A DNA stretch of 64,000 nt from 2-12-FULL-60-25 sp003576745 (GTDB lineage: Bacteria; Patescibacteriota; Patescibacteriia; 2-12-FULL-60-25), in NCBI GenBank assembly GCA_030272835.1, contig SZOQ01000007.1, positions 1 to 64,000 of the forward strand, written 5' to 3'. The notes under the pieces were generated by a model that was not told the origin of the DNA, ran no database searches, and saw nothing but the letters and a program-made list of their open reading frames with translations. Below, one piece after another: positions 32,090 through 39,893 of the stretch. The first letter of the stretch is position 1. Each line of letters begins with the position of its first letter. A program made the translations under genes and the position numbers.

Positions 32090-32327
32090 GCTACAGGTTA
32101 CGGGAGAGAGTATAGCTGGAATCTATTGGCAATTGGGAAAAGGGCACAGGGCTAAGGGAAGAGACGGGGTTCGGGTCTAGGATGAAACCGCTTGCCTACG
32201 AACCTACGGTCTTATTGCACATGGGCAAAAGAAACGGGGTTCGGGGAAGATTCTGCTCCCCCTACGCAACTACGTCCTACACACCCTACTCCCCACTCCC
32301 TACTTCCTACTCCCTTCCCAAGGATAC
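32090..32327 (+). repeat. Intergenic repeat family, copy 8 (forward)
   Basis: AATTGGGAAAAGGGCACAGG, two GGGTTCGGG segments, octamers ACCTACGG, and the CCCCCTACGCAACTACGTCC plus CCCACTCCCTACTTCC modules. It separates the convergent YibE/F and RecB-like genes. Confidence 0.8.
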
Positions 32328-33778
32328 GGAGGATCATACGCCGCGAGTTCGGATGCATACTGGGTGAGCCAGTCACGAAGAAAAGCCGTTGCCCTCACAT
32401 CGTCTTCGTTGTACTCCAGAATCTGCCGGAGATCCTCCTCATCCCCCTTTTCGCACCACCGTTCGAACCAATCAATGCTTTCTCCGCCGCTTTTAATATT
32501 TCCGCGCCAATGAAATCCAAGAAATGTGCAAATATATTTCAAGCCATAAAAGTACAAAGGGTAGGTAACACGCTTCGTTGCGTAAGGCTTAAGATCGATA
32601 AAGCGAGATCGAAAACGGTCGAGCCATATTGAACCGCCATATCTCTCTTCGAGAATGGCGAGCCGCATGGGCTCGTATGGAGCGTAATGGTATACGATGA
32701 ATTCCGACGGAAGCGTCTCCAGCCAAGCAAGAAATGACGTCCACATTTCCTTTTCGTCCTCGGGTTTTCGGGCAAGAAAGGAGCGATATTCTTCTTTCCC
32801 CTCATGACGGATCAGAATCCCGTAAAGATAATCGACATCATTCGGCGGATCGCTTTCGATATCAAAGTGTATTTCGAACGGCGTTGCCGAAAACTCGACT
32901 GGTTCTTTAATAAATACCGTTCCGCGGATCAGCGACTGCGCTTGGAATTTTATGGATTCCAGCGCATGCGCCGTGAGTCCCGGAGCTGCGCCGGCAAGCG
33001 ATTCAATATGCATCTCTGCGGCATCGTCAACGGTTCGTATGCCGAGCAAACGCAAGGCAGTCAATTTTTTGACATCCACGTTGTACAAAAGCGCGATATC
33101 ATTCGCCGCTTTTGCCTGAGCTTCGCAGGCTCTCCCCCACGGACTGGTGTCAAAACAGGCTTTCCGGAGCACGAGATCCGGCTTGTCTCCCTGCCGAATG
33201 GATTCAAGGCGGCCGAGGATGTTTTCGAAGTCCGTGAAATCGGTTCGAGGATCGAACCAGTGCTCTTCCTGATCATTATTGATGATACCTGCCTTTTCTG
33301 GGAACACGTCCTGAATGCGTTCCAGCAAAATGCTGTAAAACATGAGCTGATAGCGATGTGAAGGCTTGAGAACATGCGCCGCCTTAATATCAACGGGAAT
33401 ATAGTGCCAGTTGCCGAGCGATGAGGAACCGTCCGTTTTTATGAGAATATCCGGACGCCCTTGCCAATCGCCGCTTATGAGCGTCCCTTGATAGATAATC
33501 TCCGCGCCGCTTTCCATGGCGTGCGTTGTTTCCCGAAACAGCGTCTCCGGATTTCCTGTTGATGAGAGCTCTGTAACGCCTCTGCCCCCGAACACCTGTT
33601 CCATGACGCGCTTCTCATGGGCGACCCCGTCATCCCAACGCCTGATTTCTCCGGGGGTCTGCTCACGTTTGAGTGCCGCCTCGCCCTCTGAGGCAAAACG
33701 ATCGAGCCATGGCCAATGAGGACAGGTGAGAAATTTATAGAAATCCGTCGCAGTCAAATAGTCCTTCCGGCGTTTCAT
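32300..33778 (-). CDS. TM0106-family RecB-like nuclease with RNase H-like domain
   Basis: A 492-residue protein. The N-terminal part (about 1-200) is a RecB/PD-(D/E)XK nuclease module: LTATDFYKFLTCPHWPWLDR, GRPDILIK, YIPVDIKAA (D-x-K) and YQLMFYSILL (QxxxY). The C-terminal part (about 280-480) is an RNase H-like exonuclease domain (EIHFDIESDPPNDVDYLYGI; EFIVYHYAPYEP; LEYNEDDVRATAFL) with the expected acidic residues. The middle contains helix-hairpin-helix-like helices. This layout matches the TM0106 RecB-like putative nuclease family, some members of which are linked with CRISPR; no CRISPR is seen here. Last gene of the operon from 34762; its start overlaps the previous stop (ATGA). Confidence 0.85.
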   Translation of the reverse strand: MKRRKDYLTATDFYKFLTCPHWPWLDRFASEGEAALKREQTPGEIRRWDDGVAHEKRVMEQVFGGRGVTELSSTGNPETLFRETTHAMESGAEIIYQGTLISGDWQGRPDILIKTDGSSSLGNWHYIPVDIKAAHVLKPSHRYQLMFYSILLERIQDVFPEKAGIINNDQEEHWFDPRTDFTDFENILGRLESIRQGDKPDLVLRKACFDTSPWGRACEAQAKAANDIALLYNVDVKKLTALRLLGIRTVDDAAEMHIESLAGAAPGLTAHALESIKFQAQSLIRGTVFIKEPVEFSATPFEIHFDIESDPPNDVDYLYGILIRHEGKEEYRSFLARKPEDEKEMWTSFLAWLETLPSEFIVYHYAPYEPMRLAILEERYGGSIWLDRFRSRFIDLKPYATKRVTYPLYFYGLKYICTFLGFHWRGNIKSGGESIDWFERWCEKGDEEDLRQILEYNEDDVRATAFLRDWLTQYASELAAYDPPYPWEGSRK

Positions 33779-34404
33779 GGAATGGGAGAGATATCGGGCG
33801 GATATTCGCTCGCGTCAACCGACCGGAGATCCAGCGAGTCGATGGCCGTTTTACAGGCATTCCACATAAATGAACGATCGGCATCGAACCCCACACGGCA
33901 TTCCGCAAAATAGAACGCTTTCCCGGGATTTTCGGGATCCGGAACGAACATTTTCAGAATCGACGCCTTGAGCACGGGATGATTTACAAGCAGAAGATAC
34001 CGGGTGTCTCCGGCGTCGGCATACACAACGTCATGGATGTCCGAATCTTTCTGCCTGCGAAATTCCCCCTCGGGTCCGGTATTCGCGAAATACTGAACCC
34101 GAATGTGATTGATGCTATCGTCCTTCGAGGGCCTCCACACCGGTCCGCTCCCCGTCCACGCATCCGGAATGCGAAGGCTCATTTGTTTGCCGGCTTCCGT
34201 GTCGAGATATACGCGGACTATTGCGTGTTCGATGGAATTCGCGCGGCCATATTCTTTCCATGCGCTCGAAGGAGCCTTGATATTCTGGCGGCCTCCCTCC
34301 TCTAAAATGGCACTCTTCGATTCCTGCCGGCATCCGACGCCAAGAATGGTCAGTCCGGCGACAACAATCACCGCGAGATATGGACGGTTCGCAATTTTTT
34401 TCAT
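33775..34404 (-). CDS. Hypothetical lipoprotein
   Basis: A 209-residue predicted lipoprotein: the signal peptide ends in lipobox LGVGC (Cys25). The outer domain has no recognised family; it includes a strand-rich core (ANSIEHAIVRVYLD; ISLRIPDAW-like MSLRIPDAWTG) and a pair of Cys (ECRVGF, NACKTA) that could form a disulfide. The start at 34404 is set by the signal peptide; it lies two bases after the upstream gene's stop, and the gene overlaps the nuclease gene by four bases. The operon thus joins a membrane protein, a lipoprotein and a cytoplasmic nuclease. Confidence 0.75.
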   Translation of the reverse strand: MKKIANRPYLAVIVVAGLTILGVGCRQESKSAILEEGGRQNIKAPSSAWKEYGRANSIEHAIVRVYLDTEAGKQMSLRIPDAWTGSGPVWRPSKDDSINHIRVQYFANTGPEGEFRRQKDSDIHDVVYADAGDTRYLLLVNHPVLKASILKMFVPDPENPGKAFYFAECRVGFDADRSFMWNACKTAIDSLDLRSVDASEYPPDISPIP

Positions 34405-34405
34405 A

Positions 34406-34762
34406 TCAGGAAGACCATAGAGAGGATGGTTTTTCGTCATCGACGACGAGCCCTTTCTTGTCTAATGATACATAATGCATGATACGCACGAGGCTTTGCA
34501 AGCCGATCATTGCGCCGGAAAGCGCACTCGTAAAAAGAAGCGCCGCAAGAAATGCCGGATGCCGCGGAAGGGCGTTCAGCCATCCGGAAAGCCCCGATGA
34601 CGCGAGAATGCCGAGCCATGCGAACAGGATTCCGAAACCGAGCATAACGAGCGTCGGCACAAGCACTAAAAGGACGGCAACAAACATATTCTTCGGCCTC
34701 GGCAGCGTCGGAAGCGGATGCGGCGGCTTTGCACGAAGCGACGGAGATTTCAGCCACGCCAT
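34406..34762 (-). CDS. Small two-helix membrane protein
   Basis: A 118-residue protein with a Pro-rich basic N-terminus (KSPSLRAKPPHPLPTLPRPK), then helices at about 26-52 (FVAVLLVLVPTLVMLGFGILFAWLGIL) and 68-90, and a short charged tail. No family recognised. First gene of a three-gene operon. Its start at 34762 is preceded by GCTACGCT with six bases to the ATG, the same layout as the Nudix gene, suggesting a leaderless mRNA. Confidence 0.7.
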   Translation of the reverse strand: MAWLKSPSLRAKPPHPLPTLPRPKNMFVAVLLVLVPTLVMLGFGILFAWLGILASSGLSGWLNALPRHPAFLAALLFTSALSGAMIGLQSLVRIMHYVSLDKKGLVVDDEKPSSLWSS

Positions 34763-34768
34763 ACACTT

Positions 34769-34774
34769 AGCGTA
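34769..34774 (-). promoter_or_regulatory. -10-like box (leaderless) for the 34762 operon
   Basis: Minus strand GCTACGCT; hexamer TACGCT ends six bases before the ATG. Confidence 0.45.
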
Positions 34775-34791
34775 GCGCATATGTGAAATAG

Positions 34792-34816
34792 AACAAAACC
34801 CCGGAGGGGTTTTGTT
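34792..34816. terminator. Terminator overlapping the rpmG stop
   Basis: Perfect 11-bp stem AACAAAACCCC / GGGGTTTTGTT with a three-base loop. Confidence 0.85.
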
Positions 34817-34985
34817 ACTTCGTCTCTTTGTACCACGTATGTTTCCGTGCGATGGGATTGAATTTTTTCAGGCGAAGGCGTTCCTTTAGTTTTTTCTTAT
34901 TCTTTTGCGAATACAAAATGTGGCCCTTGCCAACCCCCCGTTCGTCCCCTTCGGATTCGAGTTTGATAAGCGTTTCTTGAGACAT
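34815..34985 (-). CDS. rpmG: 50S ribosomal protein L33
   Basis: A 56-residue protein beginning MSQETLIKLESEGDERGVGK and ending NPIARKHTWYKETK. The family ending (L-K-K-[FY]-[ND]P...R-K-H-x-x-[YF]-K-E-x-K) is clear: RLRLKKFNPIARKHTWYKETK trimmed. L33 is a small protein of the large subunit near the E site. The zinc-binding Cys pairs found in some L33 proteins are absent, so this is a Cys-free form. It ends inside a strong terminator and lies beside tRNA-Thr, as in many genomes where rpmG neighbours tRNA genes. Confidence 0.92.
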   Translation of the reverse strand: MSQETLIKLESEGDERGVGKGHILYSQKNKKKLKERLRLKKFNPIARKHTWYKETK

Positions 34986-35074
34986 AGATTGAAGATTTGC
35001 CCTGCCACCGCCTTACAGCTGGCTAATCCGCACGCGGACCGCATCCGGTTCCGGCAATGCCGAAAACGAGATAA

Positions 35075-35151
35075 TGGAGCCAGCGGCGGGAGTCGAACCC
35101 ACGACCTACGGTTTACAAAACCGTCGCTCTAACCAACTGAGCTACGCTGGC
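35075..35151 (-). tRNA. tRNA-Thr (anticodon TGT)
   Basis: 77 bases with encoded CCA. Acceptor GCCAGCG/CGCTGGC, anticodon arm ACGGT-TTTGTAA-ACCGT, T-arm GTGGG-TTCGACT-CCCGC, discriminator T. The U discriminator matches the UGGA bulge of the thrS T-box at 63.6 kb. Confidence 0.96.
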
Positions 35152-35213
35152 AAGGGGCAAAAGTAGTGGGATCATACGCAAACAGCCCTGTTTTGTCAAT
35201 GGGAAAACATCGG

Positions 35214-35392
35214 GTCAGGAGGTCGCTATTCGCAATGAGGTGCGGGGCTCGGGTTATGGGGTACGGAGAGATTGTAACTGGGGGCTTCTATATGGCAATT
35301 AGCAAAAGGGCAAAGGGTTCGGGGAGAATTATGCTCCCCCTACGCAACTACGTACTCTTCCTCCCTCCGCAACCATGCAACGACGTTCCTCA
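35214..35392 (+). repeat. Intergenic repeat family, copy 9 (forward)
   Basis: Contains GGCAATTAGCAAAAGGGCAA, the GGGGAGAATTATGCTCCCC hairpin and CTACGCAACTACGTACTCTT. The same hairpin recurs in copy 16 (58.6 kb). Confidence 0.8.
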
Positions 35393-35394
35393 TT

Positions 35395-36084
35395 CTAGCT
35401 TCGAATTTCTCGATCAAGCCTATCAAGCCAGGCACGCGCTTTGTCCTGTCCGCCGAGGCCGAAAGCAAGTCCGCCCGCAATAGCGAGCATGGCAATGAAG
35501 CCTGTAAACAATGTCTGAATAAGCGCGGCAGCGACATGAAGCTGAACAAGCGCGGCAAGAAGCGCAAAGATGATAATCGACCACTTTGCCACAGCGCTCA
35601 AGGGACCGGCGGCCGTTGCGGGAATTTTTGAAGCCTCCGCAGCCTTATGGACAACCTGTCGAACGAAATTTCCGGCGACAATACCAATGGTAAGGATAAC
35701 AATGGCGGCGATGACATTCGGGATATACAGAGCGACGTCCTGCAGGAACAGCGTCACCTGTCCGATATTGAGGATATCAACGACAGCAATCAATGTTGCG
35801 ATGATCAAGAACCATTTGACGATCCAGCCGAGCAGTTTCGAGAGAGAAAACGAAATGCCGATTTTACGGAATTCATCCGTTACGCCCGTACTCTGGACCA
35901 GGTTGTCGACCTTCGCCATGGCAATAACGCGGGCGGCCAGCTTTCCAAGCATGCCGGCGACGATGACCCCGACGATCAGAACAATGATCGCCCCGAGAAT
36001 TTGAGGAAGGAAACCGAGCAGCTGAATCCACAAGTTTTGGAGAGACGCGACAATGGTCGCACCCCAAAGATTGAGATAATTCAT
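35395..36084 (-). CDS. TM-helix-repeat membrane protein (MscS-related, PF05552 type)
   Basis: A 229-residue protein of five or so helices with the conserved-TM-helix layout related to MscS channels. An amphipathic N-terminus (NLWGATIVASLQNLWIQLLG) precedes FLPQILGAIIVLIVGVIVAGMLGKLAARVI, then GWIVKWFLIIATLIAVVDIL, VIAAIVILTIGIVAGNFVRQVV and a Gly-rich C-terminal helix (AIAGGLAFGLGGQDKARAWLD). The GLAFGLGGQ end is the typical MscS-like pore-helix motif, but no cytosolic beta domain follows, so it is a truncated-type family member. A TACAAT -10 box lies about 30 bases upstream. Confidence 0.85.
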   Translation of the reverse strand: MNYLNLWGATIVASLQNLWIQLLGFLPQILGAIIVLIVGVIVAGMLGKLAARVIAMAKVDNLVQSTGVTDEFRKIGISFSLSKLLGWIVKWFLIIATLIAVVDILNIGQVTLFLQDVALYIPNVIAAIVILTIGIVAGNFVRQVVHKAAEASKIPATAAGPLSAVAKWSIIIFALLAALVQLHVAAALIQTLFTGFIAMLAIAGGLAFGLGGQDKARAWLDRLDREIRS

Positions 36085-36178
36085 ATGAAAAATAAGGTGT
36101 GAATAGATTGTACGAGCCCCTTAGGGACATAATACATACCGGACAGGGAGGGGGCAAAACTCGGCAGAGAGGCGATGG

Positions 36179-36500
36179 CAACTCATATTACGGGTCTCGA
36201 GTTACGCGTCTAGGATAAAACCACTTACCTACAAACCTACGGTCTTACGGACCTACGAACGTACTGGCCAAGGGCAAAGGGTTAAGGGCAAAGGGAACGG
36301 GGATCGGGTTTAGGATGAACAGCACATCCTACAAACCTACGGTTTTACGGACCTACGATTCTACAGACCTAGGGCAAAGGGCAATTATGTTCCCCCTACG
36401 CAACCACGCAACTACGTCCTACGTACTCTTCGCATCCCGCATACCGCATGACCCAAGGCTCATGGCCCACGGCCAACCTCCCCCACTCCCGAATACAATA
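36179..36500 (+). repeat. Intergenic repeat family, copy 10 (forward, double)
   Basis: Two successive units, each with GGGCAAAGGG, a GGATAAAAC- or GGATGAACAG-type segment and octamers (ACCTACAA, ACCTACGG, TCTTACGG, ACCTACGA), ending in the CCTACGCAACCACGCAACTA, GCATCCCGCATACCGCATGA and CCCACTCCC modules. It fills 36085-36527 apart from the promoter of 36084. Confidence 0.85.
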
Positions 36501-36527
36501 ACACGCCCCATTTCAGGGACGCGCTAT

Positions 36528-36613
36528 TGGTGGGTGGGGAAGGGTTCGAACCTTCGAAGGCGAATGCCAGCAGATTTACAGTCTGCCCCGTTTGACCACT
36601 TCGGTACCCACCC
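36528..36613 (-). tRNA. tRNA-Tyr (anticodon GTA)
   Basis: 86 bases with long variable arm and encoded CCA. Acceptor GGGTGGG/CCCACCC, anticodon arm GCAGA-CTGTAAA-TCTGC, T-arm GAAGG-TTCGAAC-CCTTC. Confidence 0.95.
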
Positions 36614-36614
36614 A

Positions 36615-36690
36615 TGGAGCCGTTGACCGGACTTGAACCGGTGACCTTCTCCTTACCATGGAGATGCTCTACCAACTGAGCTACAACGGC
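36615..36690 (-). tRNA. tRNA-Thr (anticodon GGT)
   Basis: 76 bases with encoded CCA. Acceptor GCCGTTG/CAACGGC, anticodon arm TCTCC-ATGGTAA-GGAGA, T-arm ACCGG-TTCAAGT-CCGGT, discriminator T. One base separates it from tRNA-Tyr, so they are probably co-transcribed. Confidence 0.96.
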
Positions 36691-36756
36691 GTGAAAATGT
36701 CGTGTTCTGAAGTACCGCGAGCCGCATTCCTACGATGGCCGGCGACACTCTTCCCG

Positions 36757-37638
36757 CTACGCTCTTCCCAGAGGCAGCGCATCAATTTTTTCCTGCAGGC
36801 TTTGGAGTTTGGAGCGATCGTGGCTCACAAGCCGCAGCCGGTCATACCGGCGCTCTGCTTCGGCGCGATCGCGGACGAGTATAGCAGTTTCCACGGATAA
36901 TTCAAGGAAGCGAGGCGACTTTGGATCCAATTCGCAGGCTTTTTTTGCATGAACCCAGGCATATTCGGGAGATCCGTATTTTACATAAAACTGGGCGAGT
37001 TCGGCATGACGCTTCGCGAGTCGCGGATTTTTCTCAAGAGCCTTTTTCCGCATGTGTTCCGCTTGTCCAAGATCGCCTTCAGCTTCTTCAATATCTCCAA
37101 GACCCGCATAGGTCGAATCATCATCACCGTGGATGCGGATAAGAAAATGAAACAGTTCCTTTGCCTGTTTATATTGTTTTGTTTGCAAATACAGCAGGGC
37201 GAGCCCCCGATAGCCCTCGATGCTCCTTTTATCCCGTTTTAAAATTTCGAGAAACGCCCGCTCCGCCTCCGCCCACTTTCCGTCGCGGAGCAATGCGCGC
37301 GCCTCCTGCAGCTTGCTCTTCATGTCCCGCGCGTCTCCGTCATCATTACTGCCGGCCATCGATGCGCCGGCGGCCTTCGCAAGACGTGACTCCATCCGGC
37401 GATACCGCTGCTTAAACGCCGCGACGGCGCGCCTTCCCGCCTGCCCGAGCGGCGCGGTCAATACCCGCAACCTCCTCTGAAAACGATCCCGCACCATCCT
37501 GTCACGCGCCTTGCGTTCCTGCTCCGCCCGAATGGTCTCCGGATTCAGCAGGCGAATTTCTCCCCAATGCTTTACAAGCACCAAAGCAATCACGCCAGCG
37601 GCGAGGAGTGCAAGAACGAGCGATGCCCACAACAGCAT
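36757..37638 (-). CDS. Membrane-anchored TPR protein
   Basis: A 293-residue protein. One N-terminal helix (about 2-23) anchors it; a basic segment (about 35-95) leads to four or more tetratricopeptide repeats (about 108-280; for example AEAERAFLEILKRDKRSIEG, KQAKELFHFLIRIHGDDDST, GQAEHMRKKALEKNPRLAKR). TPR arrays bind partner proteins. It is the last gene of the operon M16 peptidase, tpiA, TPR protein (38427 to 36757). The cytoplasmic orientation of the TPR part is likely from the basic residues after the helix. Partner unknown. Confidence 0.85.
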   Translation of the reverse strand: MLLWASLVLALLAAGVIALVLVKHWGEIRLLNPETIRAEQERKARDRMVRDRFQRRLRVLTAPLGQAGRRAVAAFKQRYRRMESRLAKAAGASMAGSNDDGDARDMKSKLQEARALLRDGKWAEAERAFLEILKRDKRSIEGYRGLALLYLQTKQYKQAKELFHFLIRIHGDDDSTYAGLGDIEEAEGDLGQAEHMRKKALEKNPRLAKRHAELAQFYVKYGSPEYAWVHAKKACELDPKSPRFLELSVETAILVRDRAEAERRYDRLRLVSHDRSKLQSLQEKIDALPLGRA

Positions 37639-37668
37639 ATTTCCTTTGGTGTAATGAAAGCGGGCCTT

Positions 37669-38427
37669 TTATGCGGGGACGGCCGAACGACACAGGAGGG
37701 CAAAGGTCCTCGGATCAAGCGACGCACCGCCGACCAGGGCTCCGTCGATTCCCGTGGTCGTCATATAGGCATGGATATTCCGATCCGTTACGGATCCGCC
37801 GTAAATGATACGGATTTCATCCTTTATCCTTGGTCCCCAGGCTGACCCAATAACATCGCGTATGACGTCATGAGCTTCCTTCGCCATCACCGGATCGCAG
37901 GGTTTGCCGCTCCCTATTGCCCACACGGGTTCATAGGCGATGACGGCAGGAGCCCTGCCGTCCGGTTTCAGATCGGCGACAGCCTTCGCTACCTGTTTTT
38001 TGATGATGCTTTTCGTCTGTTTCTTTTTGCGTTCGACTTCCGTTTCCCCCACGCAGACAACCGGAACGATACCGGCTTTTTGCAGAGCCGCGGCCTTTTT
38101 TGCCGTCATGTCATCCGTTTCCCCCAAATACCGGCGCCGTTCACTGTGCCCCACGAGGCACAACGATACGCCAAATTCAACAAGCATGGTCGGAGAAATT
38201 TCGCCGGTGTACGCTCCTTCCTTCTCCCAAAAAACGTTTTGCGCGCATAGCGCCGGAATCGTCGCGCGGCCGAGCGATGCCCGCGCAGCGGCGAGCGACA
38301 CGGACGGTACCGCGATGCCGATATCCAAATCCTTCGGCAAACGCTCCCGCCGGAATGCGCGGACCCAGGCGCCGGCCTTCACCGGACCATAATACATTTT
38401 CCAGTTCGCGATGATGAGTTTGTTCAT
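37669..38427 (-). CDS. tpiA: Triosephosphate isomerase
   Basis: A 252-residue TIM barrel that interconverts dihydroxyacetone phosphate and glyceraldehyde 3-phosphate. Catalytic residues are visible: Lys in IIANWKMY near residue 11, His in LVGHSERRRYLGE, Glu in VIAYEPVWAIGSG, and phosphate-binding RIIYGGSVT and DGALVGGASLD. The start at 38427 gives the standard MNKLIIANWKMY beginning; 14 further upstream codons lie beyond it. The gene begins 16 bases after the M16 peptidase stop. Confidence 0.97.
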   Translation of the reverse strand: MNKLIIANWKMYYGPVKAGAWVRAFRRERLPKDLDIGIAVPSVSLAAARASLGRATIPALCAQNVFWEKEGAYTGEISPTMLVEFGVSLCLVGHSERRRYLGETDDMTAKKAAALQKAGIVPVVCVGETEVERKKKQTKSIIKKQVAKAVADLKPDGRAPAVIAYEPVWAIGSGKPCDPVMAKEAHDVIRDVIGSAWGPRIKDEIRIIYGGSVTDRNIHAYMTTTGIDGALVGGASLDPRTFALLCRSAVPA

Positions 38428-38443
38428 ACAAAGCGAATTGGTT

Positions 38444-39727
38444 TTACTCCATTTTGAATATTTTTTCAAGAGCAGACGTGTTTCTGAACGGACCGATCAC
38501 CGAGGCCGCCATGGCATGAGGACGGAAGATATCTCGCGCAACGCGACGAATGTCCCCCGCCGTCACGTTCTGAATGCGTGTCATGCGTTCCTCCGGCGTT
38601 TCTATTTTGTTCAAAAACATCAGCTGTTTACCGTACCAGTCTGCCTGAAACTGCGATTCTTCAAACGCGAGGGTTACACGGCCGCGGATATTCTGTTTCG
38701 CCTGTCGAAGCTCCTTAGGCGACACCGGCACGCGCTGTATCTTCTTCAATTCGTCAAAAATGGTTTTCACTGCTTCCGGAAGACGGCGTTTATCAAGACC
38801 CGACAGAATACTGAAGATGCCCGTATCTTCCAATGGCTGATGGCCTGCCTGAATGGAGTAGCAAAGTCCGCGCCGTTCGCGGACCTGAATAAAAAGACGG
38901 GAAGACATGGTCCCACCGAGAATCGTGGCGAGGAGCGTTGCTGCCGGAACGTCACTGTGATGGAGCGGCAGACCGTAAAAGGCCATGCCTATCTGCACTT
39001 GTTCCGTATTCTTTTCCTGTATTTTTAGCGGCGACGTTAATGCTCGTGGCGCCTGAAACGGCCGATAATCCGCATCATACCGTTGCACAGGCCGCGGCAC
39101 GGATCCGAATGTCCGATCGAGCAGGGACATGATGTTTTCCGCGACGTTTCCCGCAATGACGACCGTCAGCCGTTCCGGAATATAATACGCGTCGCGATAT
39201 TCGATGAGTTTTCGCCGCGGGACAGTACGGATAACCTCCCTGGGACCGGCGATATTCCAACCAAGCGTGGATCCGGGAAACAGCGCTTCTTCCAGCAAAT
39301 CCTCGATATGCATGCGTGGATTATCTTCGTACATGTTGATCTCCTCGATGATGACACCCCGTTCTCTGTTGATTTCTTTCGACGCGTATGTCGAATGGAA
39401 CAGCATGTCGTGGAGCAAATCTACCGCAAGCGGCGTCTGCGACGCATCTATTTTTACGTAATATCCCGTGTAATCCTTTGACGTCATGGCATTGTATTCC
39501 GCGCCATACTGATCCAAAAGACGCGTAAGCACTTGCGTATCCTTGCGACGCCTCGTCCCCTTAAACATGAGATGCTCAATAAAATGCGAGGCGCCGTTGA
39601 TGTCTTTCGTCTCATACCTAGACCCCACGCGGCAAAACACGAATACCGTCATGGAGGCCGCGCCTTTCTGCGGGCTCAAAATGACCGGAATGCCGTTTTT
39701 CAGATGTCTAATGATGGGTTTTTTCAT
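38444..39727 (-). CDS. M16-family zinc peptidase (processing-peptidase type)
   Basis: A 427-residue insulinase-type peptidase. The inverted zinc motif HFIEHLMFKGT (HxxEH) lies near residues 46-56 and the third ligand region RERGVIIEEINMYEDNP about 75 residues later. The length matches the single-chain bacterial M16B proteins that work as homodimers. No signal peptide, so cytoplasmic or exported by another route. It starts a three-gene unit with tpiA and a TPR protein. The substrate is unknown; relatives degrade or mature small peptides. Confidence 0.93.
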   Translation of the reverse strand: MKKPIIRHLKNGIPVILSPQKGAASMTVFVFCRVGSRYETKDINGASHFIEHLMFKGTRRRKDTQVLTRLLDQYGAEYNAMTSKDYTGYYVKIDASQTPLAVDLLHDMLFHSTYASKEINRERGVIIEEINMYEDNPRMHIEDLLEEALFPGSTLGWNIAGPREVIRTVPRRKLIEYRDAYYIPERLTVVIAGNVAENIMSLLDRTFGSVPRPVQRYDADYRPFQAPRALTSPLKIQEKNTEQVQIGMAFYGLPLHHSDVPAATLLATILGGTMSSRLFIQVRERRGLCYSIQAGHQPLEDTGIFSILSGLDKRRLPEAVKTIFDELKKIQRVPVSPKELRQAKQNIRGRVTLAFEESQFQADWYGKQLMFLNKIETPEERMTRIQNVTAGDIRRVARDIFRPHAMAASVIGPFRNTSALEKIFKME

Positions 39728-39734
39728 AGAAGAA

Positions 39735-39893
39735 GCGACTGGGACTCGGGTTACGGGGAAGAATGAACAAAAGGGCTAATAAGGGCGAAGAGAACGGGTT
39801 ACGGGTTTCGGGGCGCAAGGCTCACGGCTCATGGCCCACGTCCTCCTCCCCAGCTCCTACCTAATCCCTACGTCCTACCTTATCCGCGATCCA
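39735..39893 (+). repeat. Intergenic repeat family, copy 11 (forward)
   Basis: ACAAAAGGGCTAATAAGGGC, ACGGGTTACGGGTTTCGGGG, CGCAAGGCTCACGGCTCATG and CCCTACGTCCTACC modules. It covers the gap before glyS and reaches the glyS stop region. Confidence 0.8.

Noticed and set aside
32300..33778. Cas4-type protein indicating a CRISPR locus
   Set aside because: The RecB-like fold is shared, but the RNase H-like C-terminus, the missing Cys cluster at the end and the absence of cas genes or repeats argue against it.
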